A DNA stretch of 64,000 nt from an uncultured Lachnoclostridium sp. (GCA_944381625.1 CALWLW010000010.1:53188-117187); one strand, 5' to 3'; counted from the first letter of the stretch, positions 37,456 to 46,460 are shown. Numbers and translations are program-made. Notes: generated from the letters alone by a model not told the origin.

Positions 37456-38625
37456 ATGAAACAGCGGGTGATCGATAAATTTGTGGATGTCTATGGCGGT
37501 TCGGAGCAGGGAGTGAAGGTCTATTTCGCGCCCGGGCGGGTGAACCTGATCGGCGAGCATACAGATTATAACGGCGGGCATGTATTCCCCTGCGCGATTA
37601 CCATCGGGACGTACGCCGCGGCAAGGAAGCGGCAGGACAGTATGTTCCGTTTCTATTCGTTGAATTATCCGGAGCAGGGCGTGCTGGAACTGCCGATGGA
37701 GGAGCTGGGCTACCGTCAGGAGGACGGCTGGGCCAATTATCCCAAAGGCGTGATCGATACCTTCCGAAAGAAGAATTATCCTGTGCGCCGGGGCCTGGAT
37801 CTGTTTTATTACGGCGAGATCCCCAAGGGTCTGGGTCTGGGCTCTTCCGCGTCCCTGGAGGTGGTGACAGGGCTGATCCTGAGGGACATGATGGGATATG
37901 AGGATGTGAGTATGGTGGATCTCAGCCTGTTTGCCCAGCTTGCGGAGAACGAGTACATGGGTAACCGCTGCGGCATCATGGACCCGTTCACCAGCGCCAT
38001 GGGCAGGACGAAACATGCGCTGCTGCTGGATACCAGCGACCTTTCTTATGTATATGTTCCGCTGAAGCTGTCCCATGAACGGATCATCATTACCAACAGC
38101 AAAAAAGAGCGGGCTGTGGTGGAAGCAGAGTACGAGAAGCGCAGGAAAGAGTGCGAGACCGCGCTTATGGAACTGCAGCAGGTCATCTCCATCCGCAGCC
38201 TGGGCGAACTGACGGCGGAAGTGTTTGAGGAAGTGCAGGAGATGATCAAGGATCCGGTGCGGGTCAGGAGGGCGCGGCACGCGGTGACGGAAAACCAGCG
38301 GACGATCCAGGCGGCGGAAGCGCTGGAAAAAGGGGATATCCATGAGTTTGGGCAGCTGATGAACGCGTCCCATCTGTCACTGAAGGAGGATTACGAGGTG
38401 TCCTGCCCGGAACTGGACATCCTGGTGGAGGAAGCCTGGGACATCGACGGCGTGCTGGGTTCCCGCATGATGGGAGCCGGGTTCGGAGGCTGTACGGTCA
38501 GCATCGTGGACGAGGACGCAGTCAATGAATTCATCACCAGGGTGGGGAAAAATTATCAGGAACGGACCGGGCTCACGCCGGAGTTCTACGTGGTGGTGAC
38601 GGGGAACGGGGCCTGTGTGCTGTAA
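37456..38625 (+). CDS. galK: Galactokinase
   Basis: 389 residues, GHMP kinase. Galactokinase signature GRVNLIGEHTDYNGGHVFPC near the N-terminus, ATP loop GLGLGSSASLEVVTG, and C-terminal GAGFGGCTVSIVDED. It phosphorylates galactose at C1 for the Leloir pathway. galT and galE are not adjacent. It has its own promoter and is followed by a compositionally different pair of small genes. Confidence 0.96.
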   Translation: MKQRVIDKFVDVYGGSEQGVKVYFAPGRVNLIGEHTDYNGGHVFPCAITIGTYAAARKRQDSMFRFYSLNYPEQGVLELPMEELGYRQEDGWANYPKGVIDTFRKKNYPVRRGLDLFYYGEIPKGLGLGSSASLEVVTGLILRDMMGYEDVSMVDLSLFAQLAENEYMGNRCGIMDPFTSAMGRTKHALLLDTSDLSYVYVPLKLSHERIIITNSKKERAVVEAEYEKRRKECETALMELQQVISIRSLGELTAEVFEEVQEMIKDPVRVRRARHAVTENQRTIQAAEALEKGDIHEFGQLMNASHLSLKEDYEVSCPELDILVEEAWDIDGVLGSRMMGAGFGGCTVSIVDEDAVNEFITRVGKNYQERTGLTPEFYVVVTGNGACVL

Positions 38626-38640
38626 GAGAAGCTATGTCAG

Positions 38641-38669
38641 TTGTAAAAAAACAGGATTTTAGATATAAT
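38641..38669 (+). promoter_or_regulatory. Promoter of the VapD-like pair
   Basis: -35 TTGTAA (38641-38646), 17-bp spacer, -10 TATAAT (38664-38669), in AT-rich DNA. The ribosome site AAAGGGG precedes the first gene. Confidence 0.6.
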
Positions 38670-38703
38670 AAAAATAGAAAAATTATTAGAAAGGGGCTTA
38701 GCT

Positions 38704-38979
38704 ATGGATGGTTATAACTATAAAGTTGTTGCGGAGCTGCGCTCTGATTTATCGGAAAATGAACGCAACAATGCAGTTGAGACTATTAGAGAACTGCAAA
38801 AAAAATTGCGGATTGTCAATGTTGATACAGTTACTTATTGCAAGGCGCAGCCAATTAAAGGATATGACGATTTTGGAGCCGTTGCCTTTTTCTTTTCTGC
38901 TTTAAAAGATATGCAGGATTGTTTCTCGCATCTGGAATACTACGATTTGTGGGAGGACAGGAAACGTGTCGTCGTCTAA
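38704..38979 (+). CDS. Uncharacterised 91-aa partner of the VapD-like protein (possible antitoxin)
   Basis: 91 residues, no family recognised. Two predicted helices (SDLSENERNNAVETIRELQK) and a C-terminal half with FGAVAFFFSALKDMQDCFSH. It overlaps the VapD-like gene by 14 bp, so the two are translationally coupled, as in toxin-antitoxin pairs where the antitoxin comes first. Base composition is clearly more AT-rich than in galK and the downstream regulator genes, suggesting later acquisition. The antitoxin role rests on position only. Confidence 0.65.
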   Translation: MDGYNYKVVAELRSDLSENERNNAVETIRELQKKLRIVNVDTVTYCKAQPIKGYDDFGAVAFFFSALKDMQDCFSHLEYYDLWEDRKRVVV

Positions 38980-39334
38980 GGAAAAAGGTATTTGGACGAA
39001 TGGAGTAGTGCTTTCCTTTGACTTTGCTGTTGATGATTTAAAAGTGTATTATTCTCAGACGGCGCCGCAGGGTGCTTATGAGATGATCAAATCGTATCTT
39101 GTGAAAAACGGTTTTAAACATTTAAAGGATTCTGATTATAAAAACGAAAAAATAGATGATTTGGAAACTGTAGATTTGCTTTATCATTTCTCGAAGAAAA
39201 ATAAATGGTTTCCGTTCTGTTTAAAGAAAATGGATATAAGTCCTAATGTGATAAAACTGGATATCGCAATGGATATATGGGCATTCAGAGACGATGAGTG
39301 GGGCAAAGAACGAGAAGAACAAAAGAAAAAATGA
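38966..39334 (+). CDS. VapD-like (Cas2-fold) endoribonuclease candidate
   Basis: 122 residues. The pattern follows VapD: a first strand with acidic residue (VVLSFDFAVDDLKVYY), helix AYEMIKSYLVKNGFKHLKDS with DYKN after it, WFPFCLKKMDI, and the terminal block DIAMDIWAFRDDEW, comparable to the VapD ending RAFRVEQWSD. VapD proteins are Cas2-related endoribonucleases and toxins. Low GC and overlap with the 91-aa gene fit a mobile toxin-antitoxin module. The match is by pattern, so assignment is moderate; a stand-alone regulator is possible. Confidence 0.6.
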   Translation: MSSSKEKGIWTNGVVLSFDFAVDDLKVYYSQTAPQGAYEMIKSYLVKNGFKHLKDSDYKNEKIDDLETVDLLYHFSKKNKWFPFCLKKMDISPNVIKLDIAMDIWAFRDDEWGKEREEQKKK

Positions 39335-39355
39335 ATGGAGTTATTCTATTTGAAG

Positions 39356-39402
39356 AAAAATCAGGAGAGAACCGCAGGTGAACGGTATCTCTCCTGATTT
39401 TT
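39356..39402. terminator. Bidirectional terminator after the VapD-like pair
   Basis: A perfect 15-bp stem AAAAATCAGGAGAGA (39356-39370) / TCTCTCCTGATTTTT (39388-39402) with a 17-nt loop. Confidence 0.9.
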
Positions 39403-39565
39403 GTGATAATGTCTGTTTTCAGCGCTGCGCGTTCGGACGGGGGTCCAAAAAGAGGGAGAAAAATTTCCTCACCCGGACAAATGGCTTTCTTAAAAAATCT
39501 TAATTCTTGCCCTTGGATATCGTCAGACACGCGCGGACATGTTACACTGGTAGTGGGTGATGAGA

Positions 39566-40249
39566 ATGGAGAAACAAAAAATTTTGATCGCGGACGATGA
39601 ACCAGAGATCAGGGAAGTGCTGCGCATGATGCTGGAGAGCGAAGGATACGGAATCGTGGAGGCCTGCAACGCGGAGGAAGCGGTGGAGTATGCGGAAGGC
39701 GTGGATCTGGTGATCCTGGATATTCTGATGCCGGGAGAATCCGGGATACACGCGTGTGGGAAGATCCGGGAAAAATCCAATGTTCCTATCCTGTTCCTGA
39801 CGGCGAAATCCGGGGAACATGACAAAGTGCTGGGATTTTCCGCCGGGGGCGACGACTACCTGGTAAAACCGTTTTCTTATATGGAACTGCTCTCCCGGGT
39901 AAAAGCGCTGATCCGCCGGTACCGGGTTTATCAGAAAACCGAGGATAAGACGGATAAGATGATCTTTTATCGGGATCTGGCCATTGACACGGAACTTCAG
40001 TCGGTAACTGACAGCGGAAGGAAAATATCTCTGACGGAGATGGAATATCAGATTCTTTTGCTTCTGGCGTCCAATCCCCGGAAGATTTTCTCGGTGAAAG
40101 AGATCTATGAAAAAGTCTGGAAGGAAGATTTCTATCCCAGTTCAGGCAACACGGTGATGGTGCATATCCGAAATATCCGGCGGAAACTGGAAAAGGAAGG
40201 AGAACCCTATATTCAGAATGTGTGGGGACGGGGCTACTGTGTCAACTAA
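39566..40249 (+). CDS. OmpR-family response regulator (VanR-like)
   Basis: 227 residues from the ATG at 39566 (MEKQKILIADDEPEIREVLR); in-frame GTG 39557 and ATG 39560 are alternatives and no strong ribosome site decides. Receiver domain with phospho-aspartate in LVILDILMPGESGIH and lysine in YLVKPFSYMELLSRV. C-terminal winged helix with LTEMEYQILLLLASNPRKIF and ending NVWGRGYCVN. It overlaps the sensor-kinase gene, giving a classic two-component pair of the VanRS/PhoPR type. Targets are not evident. Confidence 0.92.
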   Translation: MEKQKILIADDEPEIREVLRMMLESEGYGIVEACNAEEAVEYAEGVDLVILDILMPGESGIHACGKIREKSNVPILFLTAKSGEHDKVLGFSAGGDDYLVKPFSYMELLSRVKALIRRYRVYQKTEDKTDKMIFYRDLAIDTELQSVTDSGRKISLTEMEYQILLLLASNPRKIFSVKEIYEKVWKEDFYPSSGNTVMVHIRNIRRKLEKEGEPYIQNVWGRGYCVN

Positions 40250-41558
40250 AAAGAAAACGTGCAGAAAACGAAGACTGGCCCTGGAACTTTTGATGACCAC
40301 GGTCTTTGCTTTGCTGGTGGGCGTCCTGGTGGCGAATGGGATAGCGGGTCTGGCGTACAACTATCTGGATAAGAAGCTGACGCAGGAAGGCTACTATGAG
40401 CGGCGAGTGGAGGAAAGTCTGGAAAGCCTTCAGCGTTTTATCGACCAGAACCAGGTGACGGAAGAGAACGTGGAGCTTTTGTATATATGGGCGCAGAGAC
40501 AGAGGGACGTGTACGCCATGTTCTATAAGGATGTGGATTCCCTGTTTAATCCTTACCGCGTGGAAGATCCGGACGCTCCGGAAAGCTGGGACCCGGAATC
40601 CTCCTATTATGATCTGGAACTGGCGGACGGGACGCCGATCAAGGCGGAGCTGGTATGCTATATGGGGATGGAATATTATTACAGCGTGGATGCGGCCAGC
40701 ATCCTTGTGGGCGTCGTATGCTTCGTCGCGGTGCTACTGTTCCTGATCCACCGGAAGATCCGGTATATTAACCGTCTGGAACGGGAGCTGAAGATTCTGG
40801 GCAGTGGCAATATGGAGTATCCCATTACCATCCAGGGGAATGATGAACTGACCAGCCTGGCTCTTGGGATCGAGACCATGAGAAATGAGATCCAGGAGCG
40901 CCAGCGTCTGAAAGCGGAGGCAGAAAAAGCCAATACAGAACTGGTTACGGCCATGTCTCATGACCTGCGTACGCCGCTCACGTCGCTGATCGGATATCTG
41001 GAGCTGTTGAATCTGCATCGGTACGAGGATGAGAATCAATTGGGCAAATATCTGGAACACTGCCGGGAGAAGGCTTTCCAGATGAAAAAGATGTCGGACC
41101 GCCTGTTTGAGTATTTCCTGGTATACGGGAAAGAGGAACAACCCTATCAGTTTCGCGAGGTGGCGTGTGAGAGCCTGCTGGAAGATCTGTGCAACAGCCA
41201 GTTTTTTGAATGGCAGGAAGAAGGCGGAACTTTGGACTGCCGCGTGGAAGAACTGAAAGGAATTGTCAGGATCGACGCGGAATATATGCAGAGGGTGATG
41301 GACAACCTTCTGTCGAATCTGAAAAAATATGGAGACCGGGATTACCCGCTCATGATTCATGCGTTTGAGCGGCAGGATATGCTGCATATCCTGCTCACGA
41401 ACCATGTTCGTGAGCAAAAGAACCTGGTAGAAAGCACTCAGATCGGCTTGAAGACCTGCAGGAAAATTATAGAAAACTGCGGAGGGAATTTTGAGTGGAG
41501 ACAGGACGGACAGGAATTTACAGTCAGCATGGAACTGCCTGTCCTGCCGGCAAAGTAA
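40218..41558 (+). CDS. Two-component sensor histidine kinase (VanS-like)
   Basis: 446 residues from ATG 40218; a GTG at 40239 (MSTKKKTCRKRRLALE) is an equally plausible start. Membrane segments at about 20-45 and 155-178 enclose a roughly 110-residue external sensor loop. HAMP-like linker, then phosphoacceptor box TAMSHDLRTPLTSLIGYLEL, and ATPase N box MDNLLSNLKKYGD. The terminal G2 region (ESTQIGLKTCRKIIENCGG) is present but less canonical. It pairs with the overlapping regulator and ends at a convergent terminator. Confidence 0.92.
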   Translation: MCGDGATVSTKKKTCRKRRLALELLMTTVFALLVGVLVANGIAGLAYNYLDKKLTQEGYYERRVEESLESLQRFIDQNQVTEENVELLYIWAQRQRDVYAMFYKDVDSLFNPYRVEDPDAPESWDPESSYYDLELADGTPIKAELVCYMGMEYYYSVDAASILVGVVCFVAVLLFLIHRKIRYINRLERELKILGSGNMEYPITIQGNDELTSLALGIETMRNEIQERQRLKAEAEKANTELVTAMSHDLRTPLTSLIGYLELLNLHRYEDENQLGKYLEHCREKAFQMKKMSDRLFEYFLVYGKEEQPYQFREVACESLLEDLCNSQFFEWQEEGGTLDCRVEELKGIVRIDAEYMQRVMDNLLSNLKKYGDRDYPLMIHAFERQDMLHILLTNHVREQKNLVESTQIGLKTCRKIIENCGGNFEWRQDGQEFTVSMELPVLPAK

Positions 41559-41570
41559 AACGCGGACAGA

Positions 41571-41618
41571 TATGCCGCCCATGAACCCGTACCCTGGTGC
41601 GGGGACATGGGCGGCATA
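41571..41618. terminator. Convergent terminator between the sensor kinase and DUF6076 genes
   Basis: A 13-bp perfect stem TATGCCGCCCATG (41571-41583) / CATGGGCGGCATA (41606-41618), followed by AATTTTAT. Confidence 0.8.
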
Positions 41619-41622
41619 AATT

Positions 41623-42897
41623 TTATGCGCGGCTTTCTGACTTGGCGTCCACAATGCGCTTAAACTCCTCAAAGCTGATCTCGTTATTTTTGGCCTGTTC
41701 CAATGCGGCCTTTGCGCGCTGGTTCCATTCCCGGAAGGTTTTTTCGGAGGAAGGTTTGTTGCGCAGGTTCCGCTGCTTCTTTGCATTCTGCACTTTATAT
41801 GCGGCCCGGTAGTACCGGGTCAGATCGTCTGATTGAAGACGCTCTTCCTGGTACAGCTCCCGGCATCGTTTTCCGTTCTCCCATATCTTTGAACAATAGA
41901 TCTCATCGCTCCGGTTGTAAGGCGAAAAGTAACGGCCGCATCGTTTGCAGCGTCTCACATGAATCCCCTTTGATACCAGTGTAAAAAAAGAGTACATACA
42001 GGCGGTGTAGACGTCTTCCAATGTCTCGATATCCAGAGTGAGCGCAAGTTCCGTCTCCTGACTGTCAATGTCCGTGAGATATCTCTGATAAGTGGTTTTG
42101 GAATCTGCGTTCTGGAACAGGTTAAAATAATTTTTTGTGGAAAAAGTACTCTGGTACAATTGTTTTTTCGGAGTGATGGTTTCGGTGTTTGTGGTCAGTG
42201 TCTTTCCGGGCGGAAAGGGATTCCGTTCCGACAGGTGCAGAGCCACCTTCATGGAGTCGTTGGACATGAAGTGGTTGTCAAACAGAGACTGATACAGATA
42301 AGACCGTTTAATCGGATGCATTTCCTTTTGCTCCGGAAAGGTGGAATCGTCCAGGCAGAAAGCCACCGCATTGCCCATGGAAGTGATAAACGAGGCTATG
42401 GTATCAAACAGAGTGATCTCTTCCAGTATGGATCTTCGGGTCAGGTCCCAGTGATGGCGCATGTGTTCCTGGCGGGCTGTTTCCCCAACGGGCGCGCAGT
42501 CCTGGAGGTATTCCCTGGTGGAATAGAACTGATACCAGTGGTAATGGAAGAAAACGGGACTGTTGGACAATACCGATTTCCAGATAATATTGGTATCTGC
42601 CAGCTCCTGGTACAGCTTTTGGATGAAGAGCAGATAGCTCTGTATTTTCTCAAAGTCCGTGTAATCTCTGGTAAGATAATCATCAATTCCGTGGTACTGC
42701 TCTGCGATCCGGCCGATCATGTCTTTGCTGGATTCCAGCAGGTCCAGAAGGTGCTGTCCCAGTGCGGTTTTTGTCTGTTCTATGCAGATATAGGTACCGG
42801 ACGCGTGGGCGGCCTGCCGGAAAATACAATAATATTCCCGGTTGGATTCCAGCAGAATCCTCAATTTCCCCAGTGATTTCCTGTCTTCTGTATACAT
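41623..42897 (-). CDS. DUF6076-type protein with C-terminal zinc-finger-like motif
   Basis: 424 residues, mostly helical. A cysteine-rich zinc-binding motif lies near residue 320: RRCKRCGRYFSPYNRSDEIY, with further cysteines in YCSKIWENGKRCREL. A basic, coiled C-terminus (AYKVQNAKKQRNLRNKPS) follows. The arrangement resembles the Clostridia DUF6076 family, which has no known function; the zinc motif resembles CGNR-type DNA-binding fingers. It is transcribed divergently from the amino-acid dehydrogenase gene across a 305-bp AT-rich region and might regulate that cluster, by inference. Confidence 0.75.
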   Translation of the reverse strand: MYTEDRKSLGKLRILLESNREYYCIFRQAAHASGTYICIEQTKTALGQHLLDLLESSKDMIGRIAEQYHGIDDYLTRDYTDFEKIQSYLLFIQKLYQELADTNIIWKSVLSNSPVFFHYHWYQFYSTREYLQDCAPVGETARQEHMRHHWDLTRRSILEEITLFDTIASFITSMGNAVAFCLDDSTFPEQKEMHPIKRSYLYQSLFDNHFMSNDSMKVALHLSERNPFPPGKTLTTNTETITPKKQLYQSTFSTKNYFNLFQNADSKTTYQRYLTDIDSQETELALTLDIETLEDVYTACMYSFFTLVSKGIHVRRCKRCGRYFSPYNRSDEIYCSKIWENGKRCRELYQEERLQSDDLTRYYRAAYKVQNAKKQRNLRNKPSSEKTFREWNQRAKAALEQAKNNEISFEEFKRIVDAKSESRA

Positions 42898-43202
42898 ATA
42901 AAACCCCCTAAAAATGATGACAAAATATAAAAAAATTAGGCATTATCCACAAAAAAGAACTGCAAATTGTTGAGAATACTAATGAATATAACTATAATTG
43001 AGAATAGCATAACAAATATCAGAGAAAAAATAAAAATTAGAAACTGTTATGCAAAAATTCTGGAAAACGTTTGCCATTAAATTATAGTATAACATTTTCC
43101 AGATGCAATTTACAGCCTGGGCCCGGTAAAAATTGCGAAAAAACAAAAGGGAAAGCCTGAATTGAGAAAGGCGACATCTAGACAGAGAACAGGAGGGCAG
43201 CA
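42898..43202. promoter_or_regulatory. 305-bp AT-rich divergent control region with repeats and a cre-like site
   Basis: No gene is seen here. Direct repeats TTGAGAATA lie at 42970-42978 and 42998-43006. An inverted repeat CTGGAAAA / TTTTCCAG brackets roughly 43060-43102. A near-palindrome GGAAAACGTTTGCC (43062-43075) matches the catabolite-responsive element at 11 of 14 positions. TATAGTATAAC (43083-43093) is a possible -10 region. The dehydrogenase ribosome site AGGAGGG is at the right edge. Confidence 0.45.
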
Positions 43203-44345
43203 ATGAAACCGTATGTGGTAATCGAATGGAACGATACAGAGACAGAAGCCAGGGGGTGGCTGTGCATCTTCAATTTTGTGAAAGGATATTCCGGGGGAGG
43301 TATCCGGATGCATCCGTCTGTGAACCGGGAAGAGGTGATCCGTCTGGCGGAAATTATGGCGTACAAGAGGAACGCCTGTGAAAATATCTGTCAGGGAGGC
43401 GCGAAAGCAGGCATTGCATACGACTATAAGGCGCCGGATGCTTATCAGGTGCTGAAACGCTTTATCATTGCCATGAGGCCTTATATCGACGTGGGTCTTT
43501 CCATGGGATCAGATCTGGGCACAAAATATGAGGATGTTTACGGTATCTTTGACGAGTTGGGCATGGGACGTCCCCAGACGAAGTCCATGAAGAGAAATCC
43601 CATCGTCGCGCAGGGGCAGGAGAACGTGCGCAGGCTTCTGCAGAGCAAATATGATGGATGGCTGGTCAACGATGTGACTACGGGATTCGGCGTGGCGGTA
43701 TCCGCGGACGAGGGATGGAAGCAGATTGATGGCGCGCCGGGCGCATCTGTGGTGGTGCAGGGATTTGGCTGTGTGGGCTTAAGCTGTTGCCACCGCCTGT
43801 ATCAGCTGGGATATAAGATCGTGGGTATCGCGGACGCCAATTGCTTCGTATATTGTGAGGACGGACTGGATGTGCCGTCGCTGATTGAGAATGTGAAGCC
43901 TAAAGGGGAAATGGACCAGAGTAAATTCGATCCGTCCTGGAAAGTAATGCCCAATACGGCATGGCTGGACGTGCCCTGCGATATTCTTGTCCCGGTGGCG
44001 CTGGAGGATGTGATTAATGAGAAGAATGTGGATCAGGTCAAAGCGAAGCTGATCTGTGAAGGAGCCAACATCCCTGTGGATCAGAAAGTGGATCCGATCC
44101 TGCATCAGAAGGGCATCTGGGACGTGCCGGACTTTATCGCCAATGTGGGCGCAGTCCGCTTTTTCTACACAGTGACATTCGGCGTGATCGAGGCGACGCC
44201 GGAATCTGTGATCCAGGATATTGAAGCGCTCTGCCGGAGAAATGTGGCGAAACTGTTCGAAAAGTCCAGAGAGACCAGAAGGTTCCAGAGAGAATTGGCA
44301 TTTGAGATCTTTGAGCCGACCATATCTGACGAACCGGAGTGCTGA
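43203..44345 (+). CDS. Glu/Leu/Phe/Val dehydrogenase family amino-acid dehydrogenase
   Basis: 380 residues, shorter than typical 420-450-residue glutamate dehydrogenases. Conserved parts: SGGGIRMHPSVNREEVIRLA, ICQGGAKAGIAYDYKA with the substrate lysine, the NAD-binding fold VVVQGFGCVGLSCCHRLYQ, and CEGANIPVD. The usual PAPDV-type motif is altered to GTKYEDVYG, so substrate preference may differ from glutamate. It probably deaminates an amino acid to a 2-oxoacid for the oxidoreductase encoded just downstream. It is the first gene of the presumed amino-acid oxidation operon. Confidence 0.88.
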   Translation: MKPYVVIEWNDTETEARGWLCIFNFVKGYSGGGIRMHPSVNREEVIRLAEIMAYKRNACENICQGGAKAGIAYDYKAPDAYQVLKRFIIAMRPYIDVGLSMGSDLGTKYEDVYGIFDELGMGRPQTKSMKRNPIVAQGQENVRRLLQSKYDGWLVNDVTTGFGVAVSADEGWKQIDGAPGASVVVQGFGCVGLSCCHRLYQLGYKIVGIADANCFVYCEDGLDVPSLIENVKPKGEMDQSKFDPSWKVMPNTAWLDVPCDILVPVALEDVINEKNVDQVKAKLICEGANIPVDQKVDPILHQKGIWDVPDFIANVGAVRFFYTVTFGVIEATPESVIQDIEALCRRNVAKLFEKSRETRRFQRELAFEIFEPTISDEPEC

Positions 44346-44381
44346 CGGAACAGGATAGATTGTGCCGGATCTCCGCGGTAT

Positions 44382-44417
44382 TCGCCGAATGGACGCGCCA
44401 GTGCGTCCGTCCGGCGG
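44382..44417 (+). other. Intercistronic stem-loop between the dehydrogenase and oxidoreductase genes
   Basis: GGACGC/GCGTCC with an extended imperfect stem spans 44382-44417 and has no T-run. It may stabilise or process the mRNA rather than terminate it. Confidence 0.35.
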
Positions 44418-44449
44418 ATTGCGCGCGGGAATAAAGGGGGTAAACACGG

Positions 44450-44647
44450 ATGGTACATATTAACAGTGAAAAATGCAAGGCATGCGGGTATTGCGTGAAA
44501 GCCTGTCCTAAAGGTGCGCTTGCTTTTGGAGAAAACGTAAACGGAAAAGGGTACCACGCAGTGACGGTGGACGAAGAAAAATGCGTAAGCTGCGGGACCT
44601 GTTATACGGTGTGTCCGGATACGGTATTTACGATAGAGGAGGGGTGA
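44450..44647 (+). CDS. korD: 2-oxoacid:ferredoxin oxidoreductase delta subunit (2x4Fe-4S ferredoxin)
   Basis: 65 residues. Two complete cluster motifs, CKACGYCVKACPKGAL and CVSCGTCYTVCPD. It is the electron-transfer subunit that carries electrons from the thiamine subunit to external ferredoxin. It starts the oxidoreductase block and is followed 4 bp later by the alpha subunit gene. Confidence 0.9.
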   Translation: MVHINSEKCKACGYCVKACPKGALAFGENVNGKGYHAVTVDEEKCVSCGTCYTVCPDTVFTIEEG

Positions 44648-44651
44648 GACC

Positions 44652-45722
44652 GTGAAACGATTGATGAAGGGAAACAATGCGCTTGCGGAAGCGGCGATTC
44701 TGGCAGGGTGCCGGTTTTTTGCGGGATATCCCATCACGCCTCAGACGGAGATACTGGAATATCTGGCAAAAAATCTTCCGGAACGGGGAGGGCATTTCAT
44801 CCAGACGGAGTCTGAACTGGCAGGCGTCAACATGGTGCTGGGAGCTGCCGCTACGGGATATCGGGCGATGACCAGCTCGGCGGGACCGGGATTCAGTTTA
44901 AAACAGGAAGGAATCTCTTATATGTGCTCCATGGAACTGCCTGCGGTGATCGTGGATGTAATGCGCTATGGCATCGGACTTGGAAGCATTATGCTGGGAC
45001 AGGGGGATTACTTCCAGGCTGTGAAAGGCGGAGGCCATGGAGGATATAAGGTGCCTGTCTACGCGCCGGCTTCCGTGCAGGAGAATGTGGATTTTACGAT
45101 CAGGGCCTTTGACACTGCGGAAGCGTATCGGACTCCGGTACTGATCCTGAGCGACGGAGCGATCGGACAGATGGCGGAATCCGTGGAACTGCCGGAAGGC
45201 AGGGAGCACGACCCGGATCAATACGACTGGACCCTGAAGGGGCGCGATGCAGCGCATCCTACTGGGCGGAAGATGACGGACCGCATCTATTATGATTTTA
45301 AATTCCATGAGTACGATCCGCATATCCGTGAACGATATGCGAAGATGGAAAAAGAGCTGCAGATGTGGGAAGAAGTGGAGACGGAGGACGCAAAGATCAT
45401 TCTGGTAAGTTACGGGATCAGCTCCCGCGTATGCAGGGAAGCGGTAAAAACCGCCAGGAAAAAAGGGTGGAAGGTGGGAATGATCCGCCCGATTACCCTG
45501 TGGCCGTTCCCCAAAAAAGCGTTTGCGAAGACGAACTCCCACGCAGAAGCATACCTCACTGTAGAGATGAATGCGTGCGGGCAGATGGTGGAGGACGTGG
45601 CGCTCTATGGGCGGGGAGTGCCCATCTATTCCTATCCGTCGGGAAGGTCGATTGCGGACCCGGAAGCGATTCTTCAGAAGATAGAAAGCATCATGAACGG
45701 CGAAGAGAAGGAGGTGTTCTGA
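44652..45722 (+). CDS. korA: 2-oxoacid:ferredoxin oxidoreductase alpha subunit
   Basis: 356 residues with a GTG start (MKRLMKGNNALAEAAILAGC) and GAGGAGGGG upstream. Motifs: FAGYPITPQTEILEYLAK, the substrate/TPP-facing TSSAGPGFSLKQEGISYM and PSGRSIADPEAILQKI near the end. With beta, gamma and delta it oxidatively decarboxylates 2-oxoacids to acyl-CoA, reducing ferredoxin. Whether it prefers 2-oxoglutarate (Kor), branched (Vor) or aromatic (Ior) substrates cannot be told from sequence; gene symbols follow the Kor naming. Confidence 0.92.
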   Translation: MKRLMKGNNALAEAAILAGCRFFAGYPITPQTEILEYLAKNLPERGGHFIQTESELAGVNMVLGAAATGYRAMTSSAGPGFSLKQEGISYMCSMELPAVIVDVMRYGIGLGSIMLGQGDYFQAVKGGGHGGYKVPVYAPASVQENVDFTIRAFDTAEAYRTPVLILSDGAIGQMAESVELPEGREHDPDQYDWTLKGRDAAHPTGRKMTDRIYYDFKFHEYDPHIRERYAKMEKELQMWEEVETEDAKIILVSYGISSRVCREAVKTARKKGWKVGMIRPITLWPFPKKAFAKTNSHAEAYLTVEMNACGQMVEDVALYGRGVPIYSYPSGRSIADPEAILQKIESIMNGEEKEVF

Positions 45723-45724
45723 CC

Positions 45725-46459
45725 GTGGCAGCAGTGAAAAAAGCCCCAAGCACCATTTATGGATATAACAGTTTCTGCCCTGGCTGCGGCCATGGGATCG
45801 TGATCCGGCTGATCGCGGAGGTTGTGGAGGAGATGGGACTGGCAGAAGACGCCATCGGCGTCCTGGCCGTGGGATGTTCCTGCCTTACCAACCGGTATCT
45901 GGCTCTGGATCTTTTGCAGGCGGCTCACGGCAGGGCGGCGGCTTCCGCGGGAGCGATCAAGAGATGCCGTCCGGACAAGCTGGTATTCACCTACCAGGGG
46001 GACGGCGACGCAGCCTCCATCGGGATTGCGGAGACCCTGTACAGCGCCCAGAGAAATGAGAATTTTACACAGATCATTGTAAATAATGGCGTATACGGCA
46101 TGACGGGAGGTCAGATGTCGCCTACCAGCCTGGTGGGCCAGAAGACGACTACCTCTGTGAAGGGGCGCGACCCGGAGATTATGGGCATGCCCTTAAAGAT
46201 CTCTGAACTGATCAGCCATTTTGACGTGTCATATCTGGCCAGAGGATCCGTACATGATGCTGCCCATATACGAAAGACCAAGACATATATCCGCAAAGCG
46301 TTTGAGACGCAGATGAACCAGGGCGGCTATACCTGTGTGGAAATTATTTCTCCATGTCCCACCAACTGGCATCTGACGCCGCTGCAGGCGGTAGACCGGA
46401 TCGAGAAGGAAGTTCTGGAATATTATCCGGTGGGAGAGATCAAAGGAGGTGCCAGATAG
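45725..46459 (+). CDS. korB: 2-oxoacid:ferredoxin oxidoreductase beta subunit (TPP-binding)
   Basis: 244 residues from the GTG at 45725 (AAGGAGG upstream). A longer in-frame reading from 45365 overlaps the alpha gene and is rejected. TPP site: NSFCPGCGHGIVIRLIAEVV and TYQGDGDAASIGIAETLYSA with VNNGVYGMTGGQMSPTS. It holds thiamine pyrophosphate and performs the decarboxylation. It is two bases after the alpha stop, with the gamma gene next. Confidence 0.93.
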   Translation: MAAVKKAPSTIYGYNSFCPGCGHGIVIRLIAEVVEEMGLAEDAIGVLAVGCSCLTNRYLALDLLQAAHGRAAASAGAIKRCRPDKLVFTYQGDGDAASIGIAETLYSAQRNENFTQIIVNNGVYGMTGGQMSPTSLVGQKTTTSVKGRDPEIMGMPLKISELISHFDVSYLARGSVHDAAHIRKTKTYIRKAFETQMNQGGYTCVEIISPCPTNWHLTPLQAVDRIEKEVLEYYPVGEIKGGAR

Positions 46460-46460
46460 T

